A stretch of 64,000 bases of DNA, from contig QCXZ01000053.1 in NCBI GenBank assembly GCA_025024175.1, positions 6,696,001 through 6,760,000 on the forward strand, given 5' to 3'. Made by a program: the position numbers and the translations under genes. The DNA comes from Rhyzopertha dominica. Lineage: Eukaryota > Arthropoda > Insecta > Coleoptera > Bostrichidae. Shown here in pieces: positions 23,342-33,904 of the stretch. Under the pieces are notes generated by a model that worked only from the letters and a program-made list of their open reading frames with translations, was not told the origin of the DNA and searched no databases. The stretch's first letter is position 1, and every line of letters starts with the position of its first letter.

Positions 23342-26300
23342 ATGTCAGCACTCAAGCTCTCCGTGGCCGTCTTCGTCTTCCTGACCGTCCTGGTTCGACA
23401 CGGTGAGTATCCGAACGTAAACAAGCGTCTTGAAATGCATTCCAGGTATTCACACGCGCCGTTCACGTGATTGCTTTTCCAGTCTTGGTCATTCGATAAT
23501 TGTTTGCTGGTTCTTTTTGCAGGTCTAGCTCAAAATTACTTCTACATAACTGAAACGCAGCGTGGCGACGATTATTTCAGCGGCGCCAGCGATTTAGGCT
23601 CTGGATCAATGTTCTGTCTAATTTTCACAGTAAGTATCCCCAGTCAGACGCGTAATGTAGAACTCACTAATGCAATCACCATGAATACTAAAAGAGTATG
23701 TATTCCTATATTTCTGTATTACTAACTGGGACTAGGAAACGAACTTGTTTAGATCGTGTTTTGTTTTAAAATTCTGATAGAATTACTCTACGGCGGCTTC
23801 GACACAACTGCCGTTCTTGAGTGTGCAAAGAGCTATATGCTAAGGCCAATTTGTGCGTTACACGAGGGTGTATTGATATATATTTGGCTACAAAATTTAA
23901 TTCATCTATTTATAACCACTCCTCAAATGTTTGGCTTTGGCAATTAATATAGTCTGTAAAANCGACTCCTAGGGCCAGGAGGTAGTCCGGGGTGATACCA
24001 GAGGTACCGCCCTAATCTTAGTAGTTGATATCAAGCGGCAAATCTGGTACTGCTACCAGTAAGTAACAAGAAGAATCGGTGTGAATTTGTGTGCCGCTCG
24101 CAACTCATTGAAATTTGTACAGACAGATGGGTGGACCAAGCAGGTATAAGCAAAAATAGCCCTTAACCCAAATGATTATAGGAGTTTAAATTGTATGAAG
24201 CACTTTGGAAACAGACATTCCAACATTCCGTATACTGCAGTTCTCAACATGTATATCAAAGTTTTTGTAATTTCTCTTAAATTCTGATTTGATCATAGTT
24301 TTTATTTTATCTCGTCTAAAATGTTTAAATGTGAATGTCAGTCCCAGGTTCAATCGGCAATAGTACAATCAACATCAAACTTTAACCAAGCTATTCATGG
24401 TCTAATAAGTACTTTTAGCGATTTTTGATTTTTCTATTTTTGGCGCGCTAGAATCTTCATGCCGTCCGGCGCCATAGACATAATATCGGCTAGATGCCTT
24501 TTTGACTGTCCGTCTTGAATTGCATCCGAATTAGGCATTACATTTCGAGATAGTTTCAGTTTTTTCAACTAGTATTTGATGTGCAATTAAAATCGGTCGC
24601 AAAAAGTCGACGCGACGTGACAATCTTACATTTAAATTTGAAATTTGGGATGTTTAAAGTCGATCAAAAACATTTTCAACTTTGTACGACTTTTTCGGCA
24701 ATGCGGTCTTTTTTTGGGACTAATTTTCCTGAACGATAAGTGTAATTTCGGATATTTTGGCGATTTTGTTTTTCGTCTTCGTTTCGGCTAACCCGATTTC
24801 CGATAACCGGGTTTTACCGTAAATATATAACTTCTCATTACAAATATTTTATATAAATTTTGTATTCTGTAACTCGGCTTTGATAACAATTTAAAACTAT
24901 CTAAATATAACAACATAAACAAATGATTCCATTTTAAAGATACAGTAATTTCAGATTTATATTGGTGGTTGTTTACCTAGGTTTGCGAGTTAATCCTGTT
25001 TCTTAAAATTATTGATTACAATAACATCAACAGTTTCCGAGAAAATAACAATTATCCAGAGTACCTGGGCAACTAATTTATACCTGTTTAAGACGGTAGC
25101 ACTTTTAGACAGAAAGCGCTTTCTCTTGCATTTAGAACAGATTGAATTTTCGTTAGTGTTAGTCGTGTTATTGTAAAATATGGAAGTGACTTTCGAAAAG
25201 CAAGAGCCCCTGTATAAACAATTAAAAGACTGTTGTCGTAATATGGTGTTAAAAGTGCACGATTTTTTTTCAAATGAAAAACGTTGTATTGAAGCTTCTG
25301 GTGCAATTCCTGTTGACTTTAAAAAAGTGCAAGAAAGAACTGCTGTAGCACGTGGCATTAGTGTTACATCCGTGCAAAATTATTTGCGTCTTCAACGAAA
25401 TACTGGTAAGTTTTTTGTAGGCGGTTTAGAATAATTAGTAATAATATATTTTTCCTTAGGATCTGTAAATAAACCGGCCTTACAACGAAAAGCTCCTTTA
25501 ACTAAAGACTTACCGCCAGAAATTAAAGAGCAAATACGGTCCGAAATCTATTCGCTCTATGAAAAAAAAGAATATGTAACTTTACAATTACTCGCTAAAA
25601 CCTTAAAAGACAAAAAAATTTTGGAACTTAGTCTTCCATCTTTAAGTAAAATAATAAAATCTTTGGGCTTCCGTTACAAAAAAACGCAAAACAGAAAATG
25701 TGGGAAGAAGCTTTGGACCCAATTCCAAGTGAAAAATGGGTGTCGTTCGTGGAACACACAGAAAAAATTATTATTAATTCGTCAGAACAAGAAAAAATTA
25801 TTGATGAAATTAGGCCTCTAATTTTTACTGTAAACACAGAGGATAGTGAGGACGAAGATTCGGACTCCTTCGAGGATTTTTAAATTTTTATTTTGTATAT
25901 ATTTTTGTATTTTTGTATATATTTAATAAAATCTGTATATTCTAGAGGATTTAATCTTTGTTTTAATTTTAATTTCTTATAATTGTTCCGTACGAGAAAT
26001 TACAAAAACTTTGATAAAAATTTTGAGAACTGCAGTTTAGGGGACGTTAGACTTATGTCTGTTTCCAAAATGCTTCATACAATTTAAACTCCTATAATCA
26101 TTTGGGTTAAGGGCTATTTTTGCTTATACCTGCTTGGTCCACCCATCTGTCTGTACAAATTTCAATGAGTTGCGAGCGGCACACAAATTCACACCGATTC
26201 TTCTTGTTACTTACTGGTAGCAGTACCAGATTTGCCGCTTGATATCAACTACTAAGATTAGGGTGGTACCTCTGGTATCACCCCGGACTACCTCCTGGCC

Positions 26301-27494
26301 CTAGGAGTCGATTTTACAGACTATATCAGAGGTGAAAACAGTCGCTATCCTAAAAAACCAGAGCTTAAACCAGGTAAACGGTGCCGATTCAAGCAATTAG
26401 AAAATCCCTAATCCGAGGGCTGGTGCCGAATTAATACACTCATAGTAAAACCAGGTAACTGGTGCCCAATTCGAGGCCGCCTGCCGTTTTAAACAATTCG
26501 CAGTTGTATCACAACAACTGAACTTTTGGATACCAGCTTATTTATAAAACATTTTAGCTGTTACAATAGTAATCAAATTAAGTTTTGTTTACCGGAAAGT
26601 GACCAGACCAACTAGACTTCAATATGTCTTCCTAAAATGGTGTCAGGGATCCAAAGACGAATTCCTTTCAAGGCTATGTATATTTCAGGTGTTTTCTTTT
26701 TAAATTAGCTTCATTTTGTGTTAATTTTGTTTTCGAACCCTTGAAATATATCTCGTAAACGCTAAACTCTAATCCAATGAAATTTTTGACGCCTATTGTA
26801 TGTGTTGAAAGATTGTTTTAAGGTGGGTGTACTTATATATGGAACGCCATTTCAGCATTTATTAACAAATCTTTTCACGTGAAATTAAAAAAACAAGCAA
26901 TTTTAAACATTCATTTTAGATCGTTCTTGAATTTGTATAAAACAATTTTTATGTTTGTTGTGCAAGCTACACCGAATAATAATGTTTGGTGAATAATTTT
27001 TTTAGTTTGATTCTAAACGTTGTGCTTACATTCCCGAACAAACATACTAAGTCTTTGAATTTAAACTGTGAAAAACTGGAAGCCCTTTTATTAATGAAGT
27101 GCTGGGCTACAGGTAGATAGTAAAACAATCAACAAATTTCTCTATAAGACGTTAAACTTTTAATTTATATGTAGTGATATAAGTTCAACAAATGGCAGAC
27201 GCGCCGGGGTTTTCATAATGGGCACTGTTTTCTAATTAAAACGAGATTGCATCTTAGTTTTTCAGACTAACAACTATACTATATACTATTGGTACTACTA
27301 CTATTACGTGTTTAATAAGGAACCTACTGGATTAATACAAGTGAACAATTTCAGAGACTTTTAATATTTATGTTTTGCATTGATGCACTCAAAAAATTAC
27401 TTCTATTGTTAACAACATTAATATACAGTTTTGTATTCATATCAACTTTTTGTTTCAGGTCCTACTACTGCTACAAGAACAATTTTGGCGATGA
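23342..27494 (+). CDS. Small secreted protein, three exons, unknown family
   Basis: Exon 1 (23342-23402) encodes 'MSALKLSVAVFVFLTVLVRH', a strong signal peptide, and ends at GTGAGT in phase 1. Exon 2 (23523-23629) follows a TTTTTGCAG acceptor and reads 'GLAQNYFYITETQRGDDYF', then 'SGASDLGSGSMFCLIFT', ending at the consensus donor GTAAGT in phase 0. A TTTGTTTCAG acceptor at 27458 opens exon 3 (27459-27494), adding 'VLLLLQEQFWR' and a stop, for about 67 aa in all. AATAAA follows at 27696. The product would be secreted after cleavage near 'GLAQ'; its mature part is short, acidic in the middle and hydrophobic near the end. Exons 1 and 2 use far richer codons than the flanks. Exon 3 is less certain: another frame through it reads 'YYCYKNNFGDEL' but would need a phase-2 donor that I do not see. 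I do not recognise the family. Confidence 0.5.
23947..24277 (+). repeat. Left terminal inverted repeat of the 2.38-kb transposon
   Basis: Matches the reverse complement of 25998-26326. The outer 272 bases are almost perfect, and the inner 55 or so are diverged but share TGCAGTTCTCAA and ATCAAAGTTTTTGTAATTTC. Confidence 0.9.
25180..25883 (+). pseudogene. Transposase with DNA-binding half and tail but no catalytic core
   Basis: Exon 1 (25180-25405) encodes 'MEVTFEKQEPLYKQLKDCC' and a helix-turn-helix region ending 'GISVTSVQNYLRLQRNTG'. A 54-base intron (25406-25459, GTAAGT...CCTTAG) joins it to 'SVNKPALQRKAPLTKDLPPE' and a second helical segment, 'LSLPSLSKIIKSLGFRYKK'. In intact relatives 'GFRYKK-x-x-x-R-K' is followed by about 200 residues with the D, D and D/E acids and the LRLPPYHC block. 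Here the text jumps at about 25697, with a frameshift, to 'MWEEALDPIPSEKWVSFVEH', then 'IIDEIRPLIFTV' and an acidic tail ('EDSEDEDSDSFEDF'). What remains could bind transposon ends but not cut. If translated without a second splice it ends soon after the junction. Confidence 0.7.
25998..26326 (-). repeat. Right terminal inverted repeat of the 2.38-kb transposon
   Basis: Reverse complement of the left arm at 23947-24277. It ends ...CAGACTATA at the border with host intron sequence. Confidence 0.9.
26340..27450. other. Intron remainder with a short diverged motif repeat
   Basis: Between 26375 and 26490 a motif of the form CCAGGTAA-x-x-GGTGCC-x-ATTC occurs about three times. The rest is AT-rich intron without recognised features. 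Confidence 0.35.
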
Positions 27495-27695
27495 ATTGTA
27501 ACATCAAATTAATTTTAGATAGTTAGTTTCATTTTATACAAATGCCGTAATTCATTTTTCACATTGATACACCTCATTTTGTAGTATTATTTTATTATTT
27601 ATGACAACGGTATTCGTAAAAGGCATAAAATCATGAAATTTAGCAGTATTACCTGTAATTTGTAAGTATTTTTATAAAATTGTACCTTTTTATTA

Positions 27696-27701
27696 AATAA
27701 A
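27696..27701 (+). terminator. AATAAA polyadenylation signal, small secreted gene
   Basis: First AATAAA downstream of the proposed stop at 27494, about 200 bases on, in a T-rich context. AT-rich DNA makes chance hexamers common. Confidence 0.35.
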
Positions 27702-28189
27702 TTGATTTTTTACTTAGCTTGTGCTTCCCTATTTGCCCCGCTTCTTTGACATTACACACAGCGTGTTAGGTCGAAAGATAAAAAATGCTTCCAAATTATT
27801 AACTGCAGTATCAAAATTTGATATAGCATTTGGTTATATTATAGCGTGTGTGTGTGTTTATCAAAAACGTTTCTGCCAAGAATATCGAAACATATTCTTC
27901 ATAGCTTTTTTGGCGTCTAGCTACATTACACTTTTTTATGATATTTCTGTTTCTTTAATTACATGACGTATATTACAGAGTGCGTCCCACTTGGAGGTAG
28001 AAAGTTGATTAAGAGCAAAGTAGTGTATTTATGTGTGTAAAAGTGCGTGGTGTATAGAGTGGACAGTTCTAAAACTGTAAATAAAGAAAATTAACTTAAC
28101 ATTAGAATGAAATTAGCAATCAGAACTGCTGATAACAGTAATCAGTAAACGGACGTGATTCTACCCCGAATGGCGGTAAACGCGTATCG

Positions 28190-30300
28190 GTACTTAGTCA
28201 AACGACAAGTTTCCTTAAAAAACAAATAGCAAAAGAAAAAAGGAAACTTCATTTGAGTTCCAAAGAAGTAAAAGAAATACATGATGGAGAGAGAAAATGG
28301 TATAGATGACTTAAAATATATGACGGTGGAAGAAGTAAGATTAATAATAGAAGAACAAAGCGTTTATAGAAATGAAATTAAGCTAAAAATAAAGCTTTGA
28401 AGGAGAATCAGGAACTTGGTGGAGAGGATGGAAAATAGAGACAGAAGAGAAAAGAAACATAATATAGTTATAACAAGAATAAACACACAAGTCAAGTAGA
28501 ATTATTATAGACCACACAGCCTGAAATGGGACAAAATAGAAAAGAAAATGATACCTAACTGAAAAAACTAGCAACAGGTTTACCAGGATTGATAAATGTG
28601 GAACATAAGAGGACTGGTGGGAAAGGAAGTAGAATTGGTTGGTGAATTTGGCAAGGCTAAAGTAGGTATACTAACACTGTCAAACAAAGAAGAGCCAGGG
28701 TATGCAGTTAGTAGAAAAGAGACATTTGTAAATAAGGAATGGAGTAAAACAGCGAAAGAAAGGAACAACAGGAGTGGAATACCCGATACACAAGGATCTG
28801 TCACAGAACGTACAAAAGTGAGAAGCAATATCGGAAAGACTACTAAAAATATAACTGAAGATGAAAAATAGGGAGACAATTAGCATACTAGTAGTGTACA
28901 GACCTAATGAAGACTCAAAGGGTACATTCTGGACAGTGGAACACTAAGGAAAAATATATGTAACAGGAGATTTCAACTGAAGAGTAGAAAAAGAAATTAA
29001 ACGTACGCTCATGTAGTAGGAAAACACGGCGAGAACAGATTATAAATAATAATGGTCGGAGATTATTAGAATATTGTATACTACATAATCTTGTGGTGGC
29101 AAATACTTACTACGAGCACGTAAAAAATGCACAAATATACAAGAGTCGCACCAACAAAAGACGAAAAATCAATAATACATTACATATTGGTAGAAAATCT
29201 GAGACGTGNGAGTAAGAAGAGGCTTAGAAAACGATAGCGAGCATTATGCGGTGGTAGCAGTAATAAAGAAAGATGGAACTTGCCCTAATATAAAAAACAA
29301 GCTAAATACTGAAAAACCCCAAGCATTGCTTAAAAGCTGCAAACTAAATGATAAAGAAATATCAAGTGAATATAAACGAATGGCCGAAGAACCAATAGAA
29401 CAAACGTGACGTATATTTAAAAACATTCTCCTAACAACAACGGAAAAAGTATGCGGAACTATAAACATCCCTAAACACAAAAAAAAACATATGGTTGAAT
29501 AATGAAATCAAAGAACAGGTGACAATTAAAAACGATAAATGGAAGACCTACATAATAAAGAAGGATTGTAGAAGACATACAGTGTATAAAGAGCAAAGAA
29601 TAAAAATAAAGCGATTAGTAAAGTAATCCAAGAAAGATGCATGGGAGAAGTTTAGTAACTACATGGAACATAAAAGCAAACAAAACAAAAAATTGTTTTA
29701 TAAAGATGCAGGTTAAAGATAAATATGTTATAGGCTAATATAGCATGAAGATGAATACAAAATACAAGGTAATCATATAAGTAAAGAGCTAAAAATGTGC
29801 AACATACGTACAGATGCGCAAATAATAGAATCCGTGGAAGAATTTAAATATCTAGGAGTCCCAATATATAGAAGTGTATAATAGATATATGCGTATAAGT
29901 AGATTGTTAGACCAATACTACTGTACGGAACTGAAACCTGGGTTCTAAAAATTACACTGGAAAGTGCAATACAGGTATTTACGAAGAGTTATACGCGACC
30001 AAGACATTCAAGAAGATTTAGAAGTGCCGTAGATATTGACTGTAATTGAACAAAATCAGCTATGCAGGTTGGAAGCACCAGCAAAAAGTCTTTGGGAAGA
30101 GAAAGTGATACATCAGTGAGGAAAAGGAAGACCACGTAAAACATGGGGTGAAGCAGTACGAAAAGTGCTCGAAAGAAGGGAAATAACATGGAGGGAAACA
30201 TAGCAAATAGCCTAGGACAAGAAAAAATGGATAGAACTTATTAAGGACTAAAGAGAGACAAACATACTCCCACACCATAAAATGGCAGAAATAGTTTTAA
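28190..30300 (+). mobile_element. RTE-like non-LTR retrotransposon with the RT core deleted
   Basis: From 28596 the + frame reads 'MWNIRGLVGKEVELVGEFGK', the start of an apurinic-type endonuclease, then 'ILVVYRPNEDSKG' (about 28890), 'VGKHGENR', and 'THKYTRVAP'/'KSIIHYILVENLRR' with 'SEHYAVVAVI' (29240), the catalytic SDH region with D changed to E. A K/E-rich linker ('WNNEIKEQVTIKNDKWKTY', about 29500) matches the one in the 2.5-4.4 kb copy. Then, at about 29700-29790, the text jumps to the far end of the RT: 'SVEEFKYLGVPIYRS', 'VRPILLYGTETWVL', and a G-R-P-R-K-T-W-like tail. RT motifs 0 to 5, including both catalytic boxes, are gone. Many stops. Same family as the 2522-4440 element but opposite strand and complementary preserved parts. 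Confidence 0.75.
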
Positions 30301-30829
30301 TCAAATAAGATTACGTACAACGAATTTCTTTAATTCCATAATTCTTGAGATATTATCACAAACTTTGTTTTTCCTTGTTGGACATTTACTTATTCGCAGT
30401 TGGCATAATTTTCCGATTGATGTTTCGCATGCTATATTTTGTAATAAACAAATTGACGTCATTTGATAAAATAGTTTCTGTTTTATTTCCGTGAAGGTAA
30501 ATGATATAAAGCAAGTGTGTTTCTCAAAATTAATTTATATTGTTCATTAATTTACGGAAAATGGGTTATTATAGCTTGAACGATCGTTTCTAATCAGAAT
30601 TGTTGTGGTATTTAGGGTCACTTGGCTATCCACAATACATATGTACAATTAGATGCAAATAAAAGCAAAAACTATTTACTATTGCATACAAAATATATGA
30701 ACATTACAAATAGGTAAAATACACAGCACTACATAAACTAAGTATAGGGGAAACATGAATTCGAAACAGAGCACTTAGGGAAATATTTAAAACAATTGTG
30801 TTTTTTATTTATTGCCTCTTGTGCAGCTT

Positions 30830-31335
30830 ATTGCAAATCTTGTTTGCTGCAGATGTTGTTACTGCCACATACTTGACTCTTTCATACATCCTCAAATATA
30901 TAAATCAGTTGAAGTCAAGTCTGGTGATATAAGAGGGCACGTCACAATAACATGTTGATGTCGCTCTATTTTGAAATTGTTCTAAATAACGAATTACAGC
31001 GGTAGAATTATGAGCAGCTACACCATCCTGATCATCCACATTTTCATAAATCATTTGTAGGTACTGATCTGATGTTATGACTTCATCACCATTATCTGAT
31101 TAATTAACACTTCACACCAAAATTGATGCTGAAGCGCATTTGCCATGCGGATTTGCTCAGGTCCAAAAATGAGGGTTCCTTCCATAAAAAATTCCACAGT
31201 TTTTAAAATTAGACACTTCGGTACATTATTTTACTGCAAAAGTTGTCTTTTTGACTGCATTTATTAATGTACCATCTACAAAAATTCTTTCGGAGCACCG
31301 ATGCACCAAGTGCATTAGTAAAGAGGGAGACTATG
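30830..31335 (-). pseudogene. Mariner-like transposase fragment
   Basis: On the minus strand: 'FCRWYINKC'/'FVDGTLINAV' (about 31300), 'MEGTLIFGPEQIRMANAL', then 'DDQDGVAAHNSTAVIRYLEQ' (about 31020), the second catalytic Asp box (Q-Q-D-G-A-P-A-H-N). After that comes a worn 'PSYITRLDFN', in place of P-x-R-S-P-D-L-x-x-x-D-F, followed by 'KYVAVTTSAAN'. The third acid is not preserved (RLDFN). Frame breaks and the absence of the N-terminal half make this a dead remnant. It differs in sequence from the mariner copies at 43 and 56 kb. Confidence 0.55.
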
Positions 31336-32950
31336 TCGTATAATAGAAAAATATAATGCCACTATAGATTAACGGGAAGGGGGTCAGGGATCAATCCTTG
31401 TACTTAACATAAAAAATTTAACGGAAAATGTTAATANGAAAATTGAATGAATTACATTTAGAGACAAGGAGGGACAAACCGATAAAACATTGACAAGATA
31501 TACGCATAAATATTATTGTAATTTTTGTTTTACAGGTCTCTGAATATCGGAAGTTTATAGTGAAGGTTTAGTACAATAAAAGTGTAATATACTAATAAAT
31601 TAATATGACGCGTGAAATACTAAATTAATGAGAAAAATATCACGAATAATCTGTCATCTTAGACTGCCAATTTTTCATTCTCCATTCTATTCACTAGTGC
31701 ACAGAACAGGGTGAACATCATGAATTCGGCAACACAAACGTCAAGAGAATCAGTAAGACTGGTTGTATAAGCTTTATCTTCGCGTCCTCCACATTGCATA
31801 AAGACGGATTGCTGCGATTTCGATTGTACTGTAAGATTAATATTATTTGTCTATTTTTAGCTGCATTTAGTAGTTGATTATGGATTTTTTTCCGATCTAA
31901 AAAGATCCGCCCTTTACGGTGATCGATCAAATTTTAGACTCAAAAAAGCAGCCTCGTTTATATGCGTCACGATTGTACTCAAAAGCTAACAAAAAAATTC
32001 CCAGAACGTACCATTAATAAACTACATATTCAACATTCACATAAATACATCTTTTATTTATAATAACTAACTGGTAATGCGTCAGGACGTTAACAAAAAT
32101 ATGTGTCTAAAGGAATCAACATGAAATTTTGTTATAAAAACTTGCAGATGTTTACTTCTGTTAAGAAAAATGCAAAGAATATTATGCATAAAAATTCTTT
32201 AAATTCAGAATAAACCCGGGTTTTTCTTTCTATTACAAAATCTTGAATTTAGACAGCATCCATTCCCGTTATACCAAATATTATGCACGTATGTACACCT
32301 AAGTATTTTGTGAAATTATATCTGTTTAACCACACTCCAATCATGCTGAATGTCAAACAGATTAACACAATATATTATAGCAATGTCCCACATAAGTAGC
32401 TAAAAAATTTGTGACATTGGCTAAGGACGTAGTCGTACGTGTACAATTTATGAATGAAACACAAAAGAATTGTTTAACGCTAACCAGACAACCAGAAAAA
32501 CCTGTGTAACACTTTACCATTGCCATTTTTCTTTTGCTTGCACTCCATGCGCATTCCAAGGATTCTCTAAGCTGATACCATGATTTTTTTAGAATATAAC
32601 ATATGATATTTCATACGCAAAGCAACGTAAGCAATGATAAGCGGCATTTTAAAGATTTCAATAAGCGATGAAGTGCAAGTGATACGTGAATAAAAAGCAC
32701 TATTCTAGCAACAATATCTGGTTATGAGTACCGAAAGTCTAAACTTTCAAAACTTCCAAAAAACTCACGAGGTTGTGAAAGCTATTCGGTGTTTATTCAG
32801 CTTTGATGGACCCACTGCGTGATGACTTTAGCGATACCTCTATTGATGCCACCTACACTTTAGCTGTAAAAAACATCAAAGCAAATTAACGAAGAAGTTA
32901 AGCAGTACATCAGCAAGAAACGTTAAATAAAATTTGAAAACAAGAAATGT
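31336..32950. other. Gene-free stretch
   Basis: Only short unrecognised frames. No repeat or RNA gene noticed. Confidence 0.35.
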
Positions 32951-32953
32951 TCT

Positions 32954-33091
32954 TAAGATAATATTTTCTCGGAAAGATCGCTGTCTCTTGAAAACACTTT
33001 GACGAAGATTACAGGTGTAATCGAAACAGACTAATAACTTTTTGTCAGTGTTTTCAAGAGACAGCGATCTTTCCGAGAAAATATCATCTTA
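32954..33091. repeat. Foldback of two PLE termini with a hammerhead-like loop
   Basis: Arms 32954-32997 and 33048-33091 are inverted copies (44 bases, one mismatch) of the PLE end also found at 51.49 and 54.07 kb ('AAGATCGCTGTCTCTTGAAA'). The spacer (33001-33035) is GACGAAGATTACAGGTGTAA followed by TCGAAACAGAC. Read with the preceding TT this gives UUGACGA - hairpin (GAUUACA/UGUAAUC) - GAAA, a hammerhead core with C3 replaced by U. Such head-to-head ends without a body are a known product of PLE insertion. Confidence 0.7.
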
Positions 33092-33900
33092 TATTGTGGA
33101 CGCTGAAATCGTATAAGAAATTTCCATGTTCATGTACAATTGCTTTTTTAAAGTATTCAACACTAATATAAATAAATTTAAATTTGAAGCTGTTACGATT
33201 AATCGAATACTATACCCACAGGAGTAATAATAACATTATACATAAACCGCGAAGTTTGAATAATGTTTAAAAAAATAGTATGTACAAGATGTGTTAAAGT
33301 ATAGTTTCTAGGAGTATGAGGTTGTTTTCTCCACTCAAATGGATAGGCAATTCTACAGATCCAAGTAGATTATTGCCACTCACACCTATCCAAATAATTA
33401 TACCCACCTTTCGCTACTTTTTAGACTCCCTTTTAAGACCTTTACCGTCTCTAGGAAAAACAAAGTGTGAGAAATAATAGAATCCTTATTTTCTAACAGA
33501 TGAGAAAATTGTATGCGTTCCAACATCGCATAAGTTTTTTTTTTAAATTGAACGCGAACAGATCTTTTTATGTACCATGTTATGGTAATTTTCTAGATTG
33601 CAGGGATTCTACGAGAGATAATTTCAGGATGTTCTTCGACTTCTTATAATTTTTGCGCTGCCTGAATATCCCATATAATTTCACTTTTTTCTAGGAATTA
33701 TTATTTTTTCTTTATGAATGACTACAAATGCTGATCAATGAGAGGACATTCAGTTTGAACATATTTCGGGACAAACTAGATGTATATTAGCATATTATTC
33801 TTCTTTAGTAAACAGAAGTTTAATACTTTTTTAAGTTTTAGTAAGTACAGGGTCTGGTCCTCATAGCCAGCGCGGTTTCTGATGCCTTTACTTTTGGAGG
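33092..33900. other. Gene-free stretch
   Basis: AT-rich, no recognised feature. Confidence 0.35.
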
Positions 33901-33904
33901 TAAA

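Larger units (their letters stand above)
23947..26326. mobile_element. Tc1/mariner-superfamily DNA transposon with long terminal inverted repeats, internally deleted
   Basis: Ends match as inverted repeats: 23947-24218 against 26055-26326 (272 bases, near-identical), continuing with mismatches to about 24277/25998. Outer sequence is TATAGTCTGTAAAATCGAC, with TA at both borders, consistent with a TA target duplication. The 2.38-kb unit lies in the last intron of the small secreted gene, on which it is neutral to splicing as far as can be seen. It contains one spliced transposase-derived gene on the + strand (25180-25883) that lacks the catalytic centre. The near-identity of the arms points to recent movement, presumably driven by enzyme from an intact relative elsewhere. 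Confidence 0.85.

Noticed and set aside
27721..27966. 81-aa hydrophobic frame after the poly(A) signal
   Set aside because: No family features, AT-rich composition, no splice or promoter support.
28580..30278. Minus-strand hydrophobic frames
   Set aside because: Antisense to the RTE-like element at 28.2-30.3 kb, whose plus-strand motifs are specific.
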